Source: Massilia timonae CCUG 45783 (GTDB lineage: Bacteria > Pseudomonadota > Gammaproteobacteria > Burkholderiales > Burkholderiaceae_D). From it: a stretch of 53,011 bases of DNA. A program made the position numbers and the translations under genes. The stretch lies in contig NZ_JH992928.1 in NCBI RefSeq assembly GCF_000315425.1, forward strand, positions 39,300 through 92,310, read 5' to 3'. Below are positions 32,231 to 40,840 of the stretch, one piece after another (position 1 is the stretch's first letter; the number at the start of each line of letters is the position of its first letter). Under the pieces are notes generated by a model, which saw only the letters and a program-made list of their open reading frames with translations, did no database searches and was not told the origin of the DNA.

Positions 32231-33445
32231 ATGTCTTCCATCCTGCAGCAATTGCGTCCACAAGACGACCACGCTACCGCGGCCAGATCCGGCCCGCTGG
32301 CCATCGCCGCCGACTTGGCCGAGCGCCTGGCCGCCACCGCCGTCGAACGCGACCGCGCCGGCGGCCACCCGAAGCACGAGCGCGAACTGATCCGCGATTC
32401 AGGCCTGCTCACGCTGTCGATCCCCGTTGAATTCGGCGGCCAGGGCGCCGACTGGGCCACCGTGATGGCGGCCGTGCGCATCCTGGCCAAGGCCGACAGC
32501 GCGCTGGCCCACCTGTTCGGCTTCCATCACCTGCAGCTGGCCGGCGTCCAGCTCTACGGCACCGAGCTGCAGCAGCGCAGCCTGCTCACCGCCACCGTGC
32601 GCCAGAAGCTGTTCTGGGGGAACGCCCTGAACCCGCTCGACAAACGCACCCGCGCCGTCGCCTCGCCGGCCGGCTATATCCTGGACGGCGTGAAGAGTTT
32701 TGCGTCGGGCTCGGTGGGTTCCGACTGGTTGACGGTGTCGGCTTGGGACAGTGAAGCCGACGCCGCCCTGATCGCCGTGGTGCCGACCGAGCAGGCCGGC
32801 GTGCACGTGGAAGCCGACTGGGACGCCTTCGGCCAGCGCCAGACCGACAGCGGCAACGTCCACTTCGAGAAGGTCTACCTGCCGACCGCGCTGGTGCTGC
32901 AGGCCCCCGGCCAGGCGCCGACCGCCCGCTCCACCCTGCGCTCCCAGGTCGCCCAGCTGGTCATGGCCAATCTGTACCTGGGCATCGCCCAGGGCGCCTT
33001 CGATGCCGCGCGCGATTACACGCTCGAGCAGGCGCGCCCCTGGTTCGCCTCCGGCGTGGACGATGCGATCGACGACCCCTTCACCCAGCACCGCTACGGC
33101 CAGCTGTGGCTGACCGTGCGTCCGGCCGCGCTGCTGGCCGACGAGGCCGCGCGCCAGCTCGACGCCGCCATCGGCAAGGGCGACGCCGTGACGGCGCGCG
33201 AACGCGGCGTCGTCGCGATCGCCGTGGCCGAAGCCAAGGTGCTGGCGCACCGCGCCGCGATCGAGATCAGCAACCAGATGTTCGAACTGCTCGGCGCGCG
33301 CGCCACGTCAAGCCGCTTCGGCTTCGACCGCTTCTGGCGCAACGCGCGCGTGCACACCCTGCACGACCCGGTCGACTACAAGCTGCGCGACCTCGGGCGC
33401 TACGCGCTCAGCGGCCGCGTGCCCGATCCAACGCCCTATTCCTGA
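32231..33445 (+). CDS. SfnB-like acyl-CoA-dehydrogenase-fold sulfur oxidoreductase
   Basis: A 404-residue flavoprotein of the acyl-CoA dehydrogenase superfamily in the SfnB/DszC branch, which oxygenates organosulfur compounds with reduced flavin rather than oxidising acyl-CoA. Visible: FGGQGADWATVMAAVRILAKADSALAHLFGFHH, FWGNALNPLDKR, the substrate-loop DGVKSFASGS, and the C-terminal HTLHDPVDYKLRDLGRY typical of this subgroup. The catalytic Glu of true dehydrogenases is not evident. An ATG at 32198 is an alternative start; ribosome sites are weak. It begins the rightward sulfur operon, 5 bp before the ATPase gene. Confidence 0.85.
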   Translation: MSSILQQLRPQDDHATAARSGPLAIAADLAERLAATAVERDRAGGHPKHERELIRDSGLLTLSIPVEFGGQGADWATVMAAVRILAKADSALAHLFGFHHLQLAGVQLYGTELQQRSLLTATVRQKLFWGNALNPLDKRTRAVASPAGYILDGVKSFASGSVGSDWLTVSAWDSEADAALIAVVPTEQAGVHVEADWDAFGQRQTDSGNVHFEKVYLPTALVLQAPGQAPTARSTLRSQVAQLVMANLYLGIAQGAFDAARDYTLEQARPWFASGVDDAIDDPFTQHRYGQLWLTVRPAALLADEAARQLDAAIGKGDAVTARERGVVAIAVAEAKVLAHRAAIEISNQMFELLGARATSSRFGFDRFWRNARVHTLHDPVDYKLRDLGRYALSGRVPDPTPYS

Positions 33446-33450
33446 CCGAC

Positions 33451-34266
33451 ATGACAGCTTCCGTCCCAGTCATCCGCGTCGAGCGCGCCAGCAAGGCTTT
33501 CCCGCTGCCGGAAGGCGGCCGCTTCGACGCCGTGCGCGAAATCTCGCTCGACGTCCTGCCGGGCGAGATCTTCGGCCTGGTCGGCCGCAGCGGCGCCGGC
33601 AAGTCGACCCTGCTGCGCCTGATGAACCTGCTGGAAAAGCCCGACAGCGGCAGCATCACGGTTGCCGGCCAGGAGCTGACCGCCCTCGGCGCGCGTGAGC
33701 TGCGCGAGGCACGGCGCCGCATCGGCATGATCTACCAGCACTTCAACCTGCTCGCCAACGCCACCGTGTTCGAGAACGTGGCCTTCCCGCTGCGCATCCA
33801 CGGCGCGATGAACGCGCCGCGCCTGAAGGCGCGCGTGGCCGAATGCCTGGAGCTGGTCGGATTGCAGGGCAAGGCCGGCAGCTATCCGGCGCGTCTATCG
33901 GGCGGCCAGAAGCAGCGGGTGGCGATCGCACGCGCCCTGGCCAGTTACCCCACGGTGCTGCTGTGCGACGAGCCGACGTCGGCGCTCGACCCGGACACCA
34001 CGCGCAGCGTGCTCGATACGCTGCGCGACATCAACGCGCGCCTGGGCGTGACGATCGTCATCGTCAGCCACGAGCTGCAGGCGCTGGGCAGCCTGTGCCA
34101 GCGCGCCGCCGTGGTCGAAGATGGCCGCATCGCCGAACTGTTCGACCTGCGCGACCACAGTGCGCCGCGCAAGACCTCGCTCGGCCGCGAACTGGTCTAC
34201 CACGCCGCCGAAGCCCATGCCGCCGAAGTCCATGCCGGCCTTCCGCCAGGAGAGCTGCATGCTTGA
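33451..34266 (+). CDS. MetN-like ABC transporter ATPase
   Basis: A 271-residue ATPase with Walker A GRSGAGKST (45-53), Q-loop IYQHFNLL, signature LSGGQKQRVAIARAL, Walker B VLLCDEPTSALD and switch VIVSHE. The sequence is of the methionine-importer (MetN) type. Unlike E. coli MetN (about 340 aa), it stops soon after the ATPase domain and lacks the C-terminal NIL sensor domain responsible for trans-inhibition by methionine. It overlaps the permease gene by 8 bp. With the following two genes it forms a complete importer, here embedded among organosulfur oxygenases. Confidence 0.9.
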   Translation: MTASVPVIRVERASKAFPLPEGGRFDAVREISLDVLPGEIFGLVGRSGAGKSTLLRLMNLLEKPDSGSITVAGQELTALGARELREARRRIGMIYQHFNLLANATVFENVAFPLRIHGAMNAPRLKARVAECLELVGLQGKAGSYPARLSGGQKQRVAIARALASYPTVLLCDEPTSALDPDTTRSVLDTLRDINARLGVTIVIVSHELQALGSLCQRAAVVEDGRIAELFDLRDHSAPRKTSLGRELVYHAAEAHAAEVHAGLPPGELHA

Positions 34267-34921
34267 AAAATTCCTGCTCGTCGCGCCCGAGCTGTGGCGC
34301 GCCTTCGGCGAAACCCTGCTCATGCTCGGCATCGGCCTCTCGGCCGCAGTGCTGCTGGGCGGTCCGCTCGGCGTGATCCTGTTCCTCAACGGCTCGGGCG
34401 AACCAGGTCGTGGCCGCAGCATCGGGAAAGTGCTGGGATGGCTGGTGAACACCGTGCGCTCCTTCCCCTTCATCATCCTGATGGTGGCCCTGGTGCCGTT
34501 CACGCGCATCGTTGCCGGCACCTCGATCGGCCCGCTGGCCGCCAGCGTGCCGCTGTCCTGCGCCGCCATCCCCTATTTCGCGCGCCTGGTCGAACAGCAG
34601 CTGCACGAAGTGCCGCGCGGCGTGATCGAGGCCGCCGAAGCGATGGGCGCCACGCGCCTGCAGATCGTCACCCGGGTGCTGCTGCTGGAGGCTCGGTCCG
34701 GCCTGGTGCTGGCGCTGACCGTGTTGGCCATCAGCTTCCTGTCGTATTCGGCGGTGGCCGGCGTGGTGGGCGGCGGCGGCATCGGCGACCTGGCCATCCG
34801 CTACGGCTACTACCGCTTCGAGACCGACGTCATGGTGATCACGGTCGCGATCCTGATCGCCATGGTGCAGCTGATCCAGTTCGGCGGCGGACGCATCGCG
34901 CGCCGCCTGGACAAGCGCTGA
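34259..34921 (+). CDS. MetI-like ABC transporter permease
   Basis: A 220-residue inner-membrane permease with five or so transmembrane helices. Conserved segments are GLSAAVLLGGPLGVILF, VNTVRSFPFIILMVALVPFTR, the cytoplasmic coupling motif EAAEAMGATRLQI, and the C-terminal VAGVVGGGGIGDLAIRYGYYRF, all typical of MetI. The ATG at 34259 overlaps the ATPase gene and has AGGAGAG upstream. Partner of the ATPase before it and the binding protein after it. Confidence 0.9.
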   Translation: MLEKFLLVAPELWRAFGETLLMLGIGLSAAVLLGGPLGVILFLNGSGEPGRGRSIGKVLGWLVNTVRSFPFIILMVALVPFTRIVAGTSIGPLAASVPLSCAAIPYFARLVEQQLHEVPRGVIEAAEAMGATRLQIVTRVLLLEARSGLVLALTVLAISFLSYSAVAGVVGGGGIGDLAIRYGYYRFETDVMVITVAILIAMVQLIQFGGGRIARRLDKR

Positions 34922-34954
34922 ACCGTTCATGAAAAGAGAAACGGAAGGAATCCC

Positions 34955-35800
34955 ATGAACCTGAACCGCCGCATCCTGCTCGCCAGCCCGCTGATCCTGG
35001 CGATCGTCCTTGCCGTCGCCACCAATGCGCAGGCGAAGGACCCGAAGGAAATCGTCATCGGCACCAGCGCCGGGCCGTATGCCGACCAGGTCAGGCTGGG
35101 CATCAAGCCCATCCTCGAGAAACAGGGCTACAAGGTGCGCATCGTCGAATTCAACGACTACATCCAGCCCAACTTCGCGCTGGCCGAGGGCGCGCTCGAC
35201 GCCAACGTGTTCCAGCACGTGACTTATCTGGACCGCTTCAAGGCCCAGCACAAGCTGCAGCTTTCCGAACTGGTGAAAGTGCCGACCGCGCCGATCGCGA
35301 TCTACAGCCGCCGCCACAAGAGCCTCGACGCCGTGAAAAACGGCAGCACCGTGGCGCTGCCCAACGACCCGACCAACCAGGCGCGCGCACTGGTCATGCT
35401 CGATCAGCTGGGATGGATCAAGCTGAGGCCCGGCTTTGATCCGATCCGCGCCTCGGAGCGCGACGTGGCCGCCAATCCGAAGGGCGTCAAGCTGCTGCCG
35501 CTGGAGGCGGCACAGCTGCCACGCTCCCTGCAGGACGCCGACTACGCCTTCGTCAACGGCAACTACGCGCTGGCCTCCGGCCTCAACTTGCGCGACGCGC
35601 TGCGCACCGAGAAGATCTCGCCGGCCTACGCCAACCTGGTAGCGGTGAGGACGCTCGACCGCGACAAGCCTTTCGCGCGCGACCTGGCCGCTGCGTACAA
35701 GTCGCGCGCCTTCCTGGACGTCACCAACAGGCATTTCGCCGACTACGCCTCGACCGACTACCAGCTGGCGCTGCAATCGCCTGCCGGAGGAGCCAGGTAA
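34955..35800 (+). CDS. MetQ/NlpA-family periplasmic binding protein
   Basis: A 281-residue substrate-binding protein. The signal peptide (1-27) ends ATNAQA without a lipobox, so it is soluble rather than the lipoprotein usual for MetQ. Family motifs: IVIGTSAGPYADQV, FNDYIQPNFALAEGALDANVFQHVTYLD, APIAIYSRR, VALPNDPTNQARALVMLDQLGWIKL and YAFVNGNYALASGL. The AGGAAT ribosome site is good. The ligand may be methionine, but the surrounding genes suggest another small organosulfur compound. It shares one base (TAATG) with the flavin monooxygenase gene. Confidence 0.9.
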   Translation: MNLNRRILLASPLILAIVLAVATNAQAKDPKEIVIGTSAGPYADQVRLGIKPILEKQGYKVRIVEFNDYIQPNFALAEGALDANVFQHVTYLDRFKAQHKLQLSELVKVPTAPIAIYSRRHKSLDAVKNGSTVALPNDPTNQARALVMLDQLGWIKLRPGFDPIRASERDVAANPKGVKLLPLEAAQLPRSLQDADYAFVNGNYALASGLNLRDALRTEKISPAYANLVAVRTLDRDKPFARDLAAAYKSRAFLDVTNRHFADYASTDYQLALQSPAGGAR

Positions 35801-37191
35801 TGGCGCGCCGCATCCGCTTCAACGCCTTCCAGATGAATACCCCGAGCCACCAGTCGCCCGGGCTGTGGACCCATCCGAGGAGCGACAGCGAGCGTTACCT
35901 GACGCCCGGCTACTGGGTCGAGCTGGCGCAGCTGCTGGAGCACGGCGGCTTCGACGCCATCTTCCTCGCCGACGTGCTGGGCGTGTACGACGTCTACCGC
36001 AAGGGACCGGAAGCCGCGCTGCGCCACGGCGTGCAGGTGCCGCTGAACGACCCACTAGCCCTGGCGCCGCTGATCGCCCACGCCACCACGCGCCTCGGGA
36101 TCGGCGTCACCGCCGCCCTGACCTACGAACACCCGTACACCTTCGCGCGCCGCATGTCGACGCTCGACCACCTGAGCGGGGGCCGGATCGGCTGGAACAT
36201 CGTCACCGGCTACCTCGACAGCGCCGCGCGCAACCTGGGCCTGGGCCAGCAGCTCGGCCACGACGAGCGCTACGACCTGGCCGACGAATACATGGAGGTC
36301 GTCTATAAACTGTGGGAGCGCAGCTGGGAAGACGGCGCGGTGAAGCGCGACAAGGAACGCACTGTTTACACCGACCCGGCCAGGGTGCATCCGATCCGGC
36401 ACAAGGGCCGCTACTACGAAGTGCCGGGCTTTCACCTGTGCGAGCCGTCGCCGCAGCGCACGCCCTTCCTGTACCAGGCCGGCGCCTCGCCGCGCGGCGC
36501 CCGTTTCGCCGCGCGCCATGCCGAAGCCACCTTCATCAGCGGTCCGAGCAAGGCGGTGGTGAAACGCGGCGTCGACGCCGTGCGCGCCGCCGCGCGCGCC
36601 GAAGGCCGCGATCCGGATGCGCTGCTGGTGTACGCCCAGGCCCTCGTCGTCACCGGCGCCACCGAGGCCGAGGCGCAGGCGCGGCTCGCGGAATACCGGC
36701 GCCACGTCGACGTCGAGGCCGCGCTCACCCTGCTGTCCGGATGGACCGGCGTCGATTTCGCGCGCCACCACCTGGACGACACCATCGAGTACATCGACAC
36801 CGACGCCGGACGCTCGGCCCTGGCCTCTCTCAGCGCTGCCGACCCGGGCCGCGACTGGACCGTGCGCGAAGCGGCCGAATTCATCGGCCTGGGCGGACGC
36901 GGCCCCATCATCGTGGGCGACCCGCGCCAGGTGGCCGACCAGCTCGAATCCTGGATCGACGACACCGGCGCCGACGGCTTCAACCTCGCCTTCGCGCTGC
37001 CGCTGGAAGACATGACGCTGGTGGTCGAGCACATCGTGCCCGAACTGGCGCGGCGCGGCCGCTACGACGCCGCCCCACGCGGCGGCACGCTGCGCGGGCA
37101 ACTGCTCGGCCAGGGTCCGCGCCTGGCGCCCGGCCATCCGGGCAGCCGGGTCGAGATCGCATCCCCGCTGTCTGGCATCCAGGCAGCTTGA
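35800..37191 (+). CDS. NtaA/SnaA/DszA-family FMNH2-dependent monooxygenase
   Basis: A 463-residue luciferase-like oxygenase of the NtaA/DszA/DmoA type, larger than SsuD. Blocks: FNAFQMNTPSHQSPGLWTHP, LAQLLEHGGFDAIFLADVLG, HPYTFARRMSTLDHLSGGRIGWNIVTGYLDSAARNLG, FLYQAGASPRGARFAARHAE, and LGGRGPIIVGDPRQVADQLESWIDDTGADGFNL. Members oxidise sulfones, dimethyl sulfide or chelators with FMNH2 from a separate reductase; here SsuE is the nearest candidate. It is overlapped by 1 bp with the binding-protein gene, and ssuA follows after 22 bp, so it is firmly within the sulfur operon. Confidence 0.9.
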   Translation: MARRIRFNAFQMNTPSHQSPGLWTHPRSDSERYLTPGYWVELAQLLEHGGFDAIFLADVLGVYDVYRKGPEAALRHGVQVPLNDPLALAPLIAHATTRLGIGVTAALTYEHPYTFARRMSTLDHLSGGRIGWNIVTGYLDSAARNLGLGQQLGHDERYDLADEYMEVVYKLWERSWEDGAVKRDKERTVYTDPARVHPIRHKGRYYEVPGFHLCEPSPQRTPFLYQAGASPRGARFAARHAEATFISGPSKAVVKRGVDAVRAAARAEGRDPDALLVYAQALVVTGATEAEAQARLAEYRRHVDVEAALTLLSGWTGVDFARHHLDDTIEYIDTDAGRSALASLSAADPGRDWTVREAAEFIGLGGRGPIIVGDPRQVADQLESWIDDTGADGFNLAFALPLEDMTLVVEHIVPELARRGRYDAAPRGGTLRGQLLGQGPRLAPGHPGSRVEIASPLSGIQAA

Positions 37192-37213
37192 ATCACCACA
37201 TCAAAGGACCATC

Positions 37214-38185
37214 ATGAAACGAAGAAGCCTGTTGCAACTGGCCGCCAGCGGCGCCGCCCTCGCCGCCTTGCCAGCACGCGCAGCTCCCTTATCGGAACTG
37301 CGCCTCGACTACGCCCACTATTCGCCCACCAGCCTGGTGCTGCGCCACTTCGGCTGGCTCGAAGAAGAGTTCAAGGCCGACGGCACCCGCATCAAGTGGG
37401 TGTTCAGCGCCGGCAGCAACCGCGCGCTCGAATACCTGAACGCGAACAGCATCGACATCGGTTCGAGCGCCGGCCTGGCGGCCCTGCTGGCCCGCGCCAA
37501 CGGCAATCCGATCCGCACGCCCTATCTGTTCTCGCGGCCCGAGTGGACGGCGCTGGTGGTGCCGAAGAACTCTCCCATCCGCAGCCTGGCCGACCTGAAG
37601 GGCAAGAAGGTGGCCGCGACCAAGGGCACCGATCCCTATCTGTTCCTGCTGCGCGCGCTGCAGACCGTGGGCCTGAAGCGCAGCGACATCGAACATGTCA
37701 GCCTGCAGCACGCGGACGGCCGGGCGGCGCTGGAACAGGGCCGCGTGGATGCCTGGGCCGGCCTCGATCCGCATATGGCGGCGGCCGAACTGGAAGGCGG
37801 CGCACGCCTGCTGTACCGTAACGTCGGTTTCAATACCTATGGTTTCCTGAACGTGCGCGAAGACTTCCTGGCCACCCGCGCGAACGAGACCGCGCGCGTG
37901 ATCAAGGCCTATGAGCGCGCCCGCGCCTGGACCCGCGCCAATCCGTCGGAAGCGGCGAAAATCCTGTCCCTTGATGCCAAGGTGCCGCTGCCGGTCGCGC
38001 TGCTGCAGGTCAAGCTGCGCTCGGACTTCAGCAACGCCCAACCGACCGCCGAGCACCTGCGCGCGCTGCAGCTGGCGGCGCCGATCCTGCGCGACGAGGC
38101 GCTGGTGCGCCCCGGCACCGACCTGGACAAGGCGATCGCCGGCCTGGTCGACACCGGCTTCGCGCGCCAGCTCACCAGGGCCTGA
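37214..38185 (+). CDS. ssuA: Aliphatic sulfonate ABC transporter substrate-binding protein
   Basis: A 323-residue periplasmic binding protein of the SsuA/TauA type. The signal peptide MKRRSLLQLAASGAALAALP has a twin-arginine-like KRRSLLQ and may be Tat- or Sec-exported. Family segments: RLDYAHYSPTSLVLRHFGWLEEEF, VFSAGSNRALEYLNANSIDIGSSAG, LVVPKNSPIRSLADLKGKKVAATKGTDPYLFLLRAL, and VDAWAGLDPHMAAAEL. AAAGGACC precedes the ATG. The ssuC gene starts 1 bp after its stop and ssuB follows. Binds alkanesulfonates or sulfonate esters. Confidence 0.93.
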   Translation: MKRRSLLQLAASGAALAALPARAAPLSELRLDYAHYSPTSLVLRHFGWLEEEFKADGTRIKWVFSAGSNRALEYLNANSIDIGSSAGLAALLARANGNPIRTPYLFSRPEWTALVVPKNSPIRSLADLKGKKVAATKGTDPYLFLLRALQTVGLKRSDIEHVSLQHADGRAALEQGRVDAWAGLDPHMAAAELEGGARLLYRNVGFNTYGFLNVREDFLATRANETARVIKAYERARAWTRANPSEAAKILSLDAKVPLPVALLQVKLRSDFSNAQPTAEHLRALQLAAPILRDEALVRPGTDLDKAIAGLVDTGFARQLTRA

Positions 38186-38186
38186 C

Positions 38187-39008
38187 ATGGATCGGCAAGC
38201 CATCACCCTGGAAGCGCCTCCGCCATCACGGCGCGCATGGCGCCGCTTCGGCTTCCCTCTGGGCTTGCTGCTGCCGGCGCTGGCCCTGATCGGCGCGGAA
38301 GCCGGCGTGCGCGCCGGCCTGGTGCCGGCCAACCTGCTGCCGCCGCCGAGCGCCATCCTCGAATCCCTGTCCTGGCTGCTGGAAAACGGCCTGGCGGGCC
38401 ACGTCGGCGCCAGCACGCTGCGGGTGGCGGCCGGCTTCGCCGCCGGCGCCCTGCTGGCGCTGCCGCTCGGCGCGCTGGTGGCCCTGAACCGGCGCGCGGA
38501 AAGCCTGCTCGACCCCAGCTTCCAGGCGCTGCGCGCGATTCCGTCGCTGGCCTGGGTGCCGCTGCTGCTGCTCTGGTTCGGCATCGACGAGGCGCCCAAG
38601 ATCATCCTGATCGCGATCGGCGCCTTCTTCCCGGTGTACATGGGCGTGGTGGCCGGCATCCGCGGCGTCGACCGCGGCCTGACCGAGGTCGGGCTGCTGT
38701 ATCGCCTGTCGCCGCTGGCGCTGGCGCGCCGGGTGCTGCTGCCGGCGGCCCTGCCCTCGGTGCTGACCGGCCTGCGCAACGGCCTGAGCCTGGCGTGGAT
38801 GTTCATGGTGGCGGCCGAGCTGATCGCCGCCAGCCGCGGCCTGGGCTATCTGCTGACCGACGGCCGCGAATCGAGCCGCGCCGACATCATGCTGGCGGCG
38901 ATCGTGCTGCTGGCCCTGCTGGGCAAGGCCAGCGACAGCGCGATGCAGGCGCTGGAACGGCGCTGGCTGGCCTGGCGCGACAGCTATGTGGAAAGGACGG
39001 CGCGATGA
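38187..39008 (+). CDS. ssuC: Aliphatic sulfonate ABC transporter permease
   Basis: A 273-residue inner-membrane permease with about six helices. The BPD_transp_1 domain shows NLLPPPSAILESLSWLLENG, LRVAAGFAAGALLALPLGALVALNRRAESLLDPSFQALRAIPSLAWVPLLLLWFGIDEAPKI-type segments and the coupling motif. The start at 38187 follows the ssuA stop by 1 bp, and the stop overlaps the ssuB start by 4 bp (ATGA). The gene order ssuA-ssuC-ssuB is the standard one. Confidence 0.93.
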   Translation: MDRQAITLEAPPPSRRAWRRFGFPLGLLLPALALIGAEAGVRAGLVPANLLPPPSAILESLSWLLENGLAGHVGASTLRVAAGFAAGALLALPLGALVALNRRAESLLDPSFQALRAIPSLAWVPLLLLWFGIDEAPKIILIAIGAFFPVYMGVVAGIRGVDRGLTEVGLLYRLSPLALARRVLLPAALPSVLTGLRNGLSLAWMFMVAAELIAASRGLGYLLTDGRESSRADIMLAAIVLLALLGKASDSAMQALERRWLAWRDSYVERTAR

Positions 39009-39733
39009 GCTTTCTCGAGATCGCCATCGATGACAAGCGCCACGGCGCGCGCACCGTGCTGCGCGGCCTGCGCCTGGGGCTGGACCAGGGCGAGATCGTC
39101 AGCCTGGTCGGCGCCAGCGGCTGCGGCAAGAGCACCTTGTTGTCGATCGTGGCGGGACTGGACGGCGACTACCGCGGCGCGGTGCACCTCGACGGCCGCC
39201 AGTTGACGGGGCCGGATGCCGACGTCGGCCTGGTGTTCCAGGCGCCGCGCCTGTTCCCGTGGCTGACCGTGGCGCAGAACGTCGTCTTCGGCGGACACGC
39301 GCGGCCGAACCTGGAGCGCGCCCATGCCCTGCTGGAGGAAGTCGGCCTGAAGGGATATGGCGATGCGCTGCCCAAGCAGCTGTCGGGCGGCCAGGCCCAG
39401 CGCGCAGCCATCGCGCGCGGCCTGTATCTGGAGCCGCACGTGCTGCTACTGGACGAACCGTTTTCGGCGGTCGACGCCTTCACCCGCATGCGCCTGCAAG
39501 ACCTGCTGGCGCATGCGGCGCGCCAGCGCGGCCTGACCGTGCTGCTGGTGACCCACGATATCGATGAAGCGATCTATCTGAGCGACCGCGTGGTGCTGAT
39601 GGATGGCGTGCCCGGCCCGGTGCCCGCCGAGTTCATGAACGACGCGCCGTGGCCGCGCGAGCGCGGCAAGCTGGCGCTGTCGCCGTTGAAACCGGCGATC
39701 CTCGACAGCCTGCACGCGGTGCACGCCATTTAG
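39005..39733 (+). CDS. ssuB: Aliphatic sulfonate ABC transporter ATPase
   Basis: A 242-residue ATPase. Walker A GASGCGKST, Q-loop VFQAPRLFPWLTV, signature LSGGQAQRAAIARG, Walker B VLLLDEPFSAVD and switch LLVTHDIDEAIYLSDRV are all intact, as in the nitrate/sulfonate/taurine subfamily. Its N-terminus is slightly short but complete. Last gene of the rightward sulfur operon; its stop is 9 bp from the convergent serine acetyltransferase gene. Confidence 0.94.
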   Translation: MSFLEIAIDDKRHGARTVLRGLRLGLDQGEIVSLVGASGCGKSTLLSIVAGLDGDYRGAVHLDGRQLTGPDADVGLVFQAPRLFPWLTVAQNVVFGGHARPNLERAHALLEEVGLKGYGDALPKQLSGGQAQRAAIARGLYLEPHVLLLDEPFSAVDAFTRMRLQDLLAHAARQRGLTVLLVTHDIDEAIYLSDRVVLMDGVPGPVPAEFMNDAPWPRERGKLALSPLKPAILDSLHAVHAI

Positions 39734-39742
39734 ACGCTCGAC

Positions 39743-40675
39743 TCAGGTGTTGCGCATCTGCGCCTGCGACACATTGCTGCCTGGCGGGACGCTCTGGGTC
39801 AGCCAGACGTTGCCGCCGATGGTCGAACCGGCGCCGATCGTGATGCGGCCCAGGATGGTGGCGCCGGCATAGATGACGACGTCGTCCTCGACGATCGGAT
39901 GGCGCGGCGTGCCCTTGACCAGGGCGCCGCTCTCGTCGACCGGGAAGCGCTTGGCGCCGAGCGTGACGGCCTGGTACAGGCGCACGCGCTCGCCCAGGAT
40001 CGCGGTTTCGCCGATGACGACGCCGGTGCCGTGGTCGATGAAGAAGCTGCCGCCGATCTGCGCGCCGGGGTGGATGTCGATGCCGGTCAGCGAGTGACCG
40101 ATGTCGGCCGTGACCCGCGCCAGGAACGGCACGCCGAGGCGGGTGAGGCAATGCGCGATGCGGTGGTAGAGGATGGCGATGGTGCCGGGATAGCACAACA
40201 TGATCTCGGCCACCGAGGTGGCGGCCGGGTCGCCGGCCAGCGCGGCCTGCACGTCGGACACCAGCAGCGCGCGAACCGCGGGCAGGCTGGCGGCGAACTC
40301 GCGCGTGATGGCGCGGGCGCGCTCGGTCAGGACTGCGTCCGCGGTCTGGTCATGCTCGGAGGCGAACTCAGGTGAAAAGCGCAGCGCGCGCCGTACTTGC
40401 TCGGCCAGGCGGTCGAGCGCCACGTTGAGCGTGTCGGCGACGAAGTAGTCGATGCTCTCGTCGTTCAGGTCGGGGCGGCCATAATGCGTGGGGAACAGGG
40501 CGGCGGAGATGCCGTCCACGATCTGGCGCACGACTTCGCGCGACGGCAGTTCGCGCACCCTGCCCTGGTGCCGGATATTGTGGGTGGATTCGCGCGAGGT
40601 GCGCAATGCGTCGATGACGGGACCGAGGTGCCACTGCACCGATCCACCTTGATGGTGGGGAAATTCGCTGTTCAT
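39743..40675 (-). CDS. epsC: Serine O-acetyltransferase (EpsC/SrpH type)
   Basis: A 310-residue acetyltransferase making O-acetylserine, the acceptor for sulfide in cysteine synthesis. The N-terminal helical domain (1-190) is followed by a left-handed beta-helix of hexapeptide repeats with DIHPGAQIGGSFFIDHGTGVVIGETAILG, YQAVTLGAKRFP, RHPIVEDDVVIYAGATILGRITIGAGSTIGGNVWL. The catalytic His and Asp pairs lie in HPGA and FIDHGTG. It is longer than CysE (about 270 aa) and matches the SrpH/EpsC branch. Being beside the ssu operon, it probably supplies carbon skeletons when sulfonate sulfur is used. Confidence 0.88.
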   Translation of the reverse strand: MNSEFPHHQGGSVQWHLGPVIDALRTSRESTHNIRHQGRVRELPSREVVRQIVDGISAALFPTHYGRPDLNDESIDYFVADTLNVALDRLAEQVRRALRFSPEFASEHDQTADAVLTERARAITREFAASLPAVRALLVSDVQAALAGDPAATSVAEIMLCYPGTIAILYHRIAHCLTRLGVPFLARVTADIGHSLTGIDIHPGAQIGGSFFIDHGTGVVIGETAILGERVRLYQAVTLGAKRFPVDESGALVKGTPRHPIVEDDVVIYAGATILGRITIGAGSTIGGNVWLTQSVPPGSNVSQAQMRNT

Positions 40676-40689
40676 TCGCCGAGCCTATA

Positions 40690-40737
40690 CGATTCGTTTT
40701 TCAATGACTACGATTTTATTGGTATGTCGATATGCGT
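40690..40737. promoter_or_regulatory. Candidate sulfur-regulon operator upstream of epsC
   Basis: CGATTCGTTT (40690-40699) and TCGATATGCGT (40727-40737), in the region upstream of the serine acetyltransferase start at 40675. Both words also occur between ssuE and the sfnB-like gene. The distance between the words is 37 bp here and 16 bp there, a difference of 21 bp or two helical turns, consistent with a protein binding the same DNA face. Confidence 0.35.
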
Positions 40738-40840
40738 GCTTTGACGGGCTCAAAAACGGTCCCTGCCAACGGCAGAACTTGCCGCGCGGCAGTTTCTAAG
40801 GCAACATCAAGCACTGATTTTCTTTTGTAATGACACGACC

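Noticed and set aside
34064..35776. Minus-strand open frame of 570 codons
   Set aside because: Antisense to the MetNIQ-like genes, all three of which have clear family motifs.
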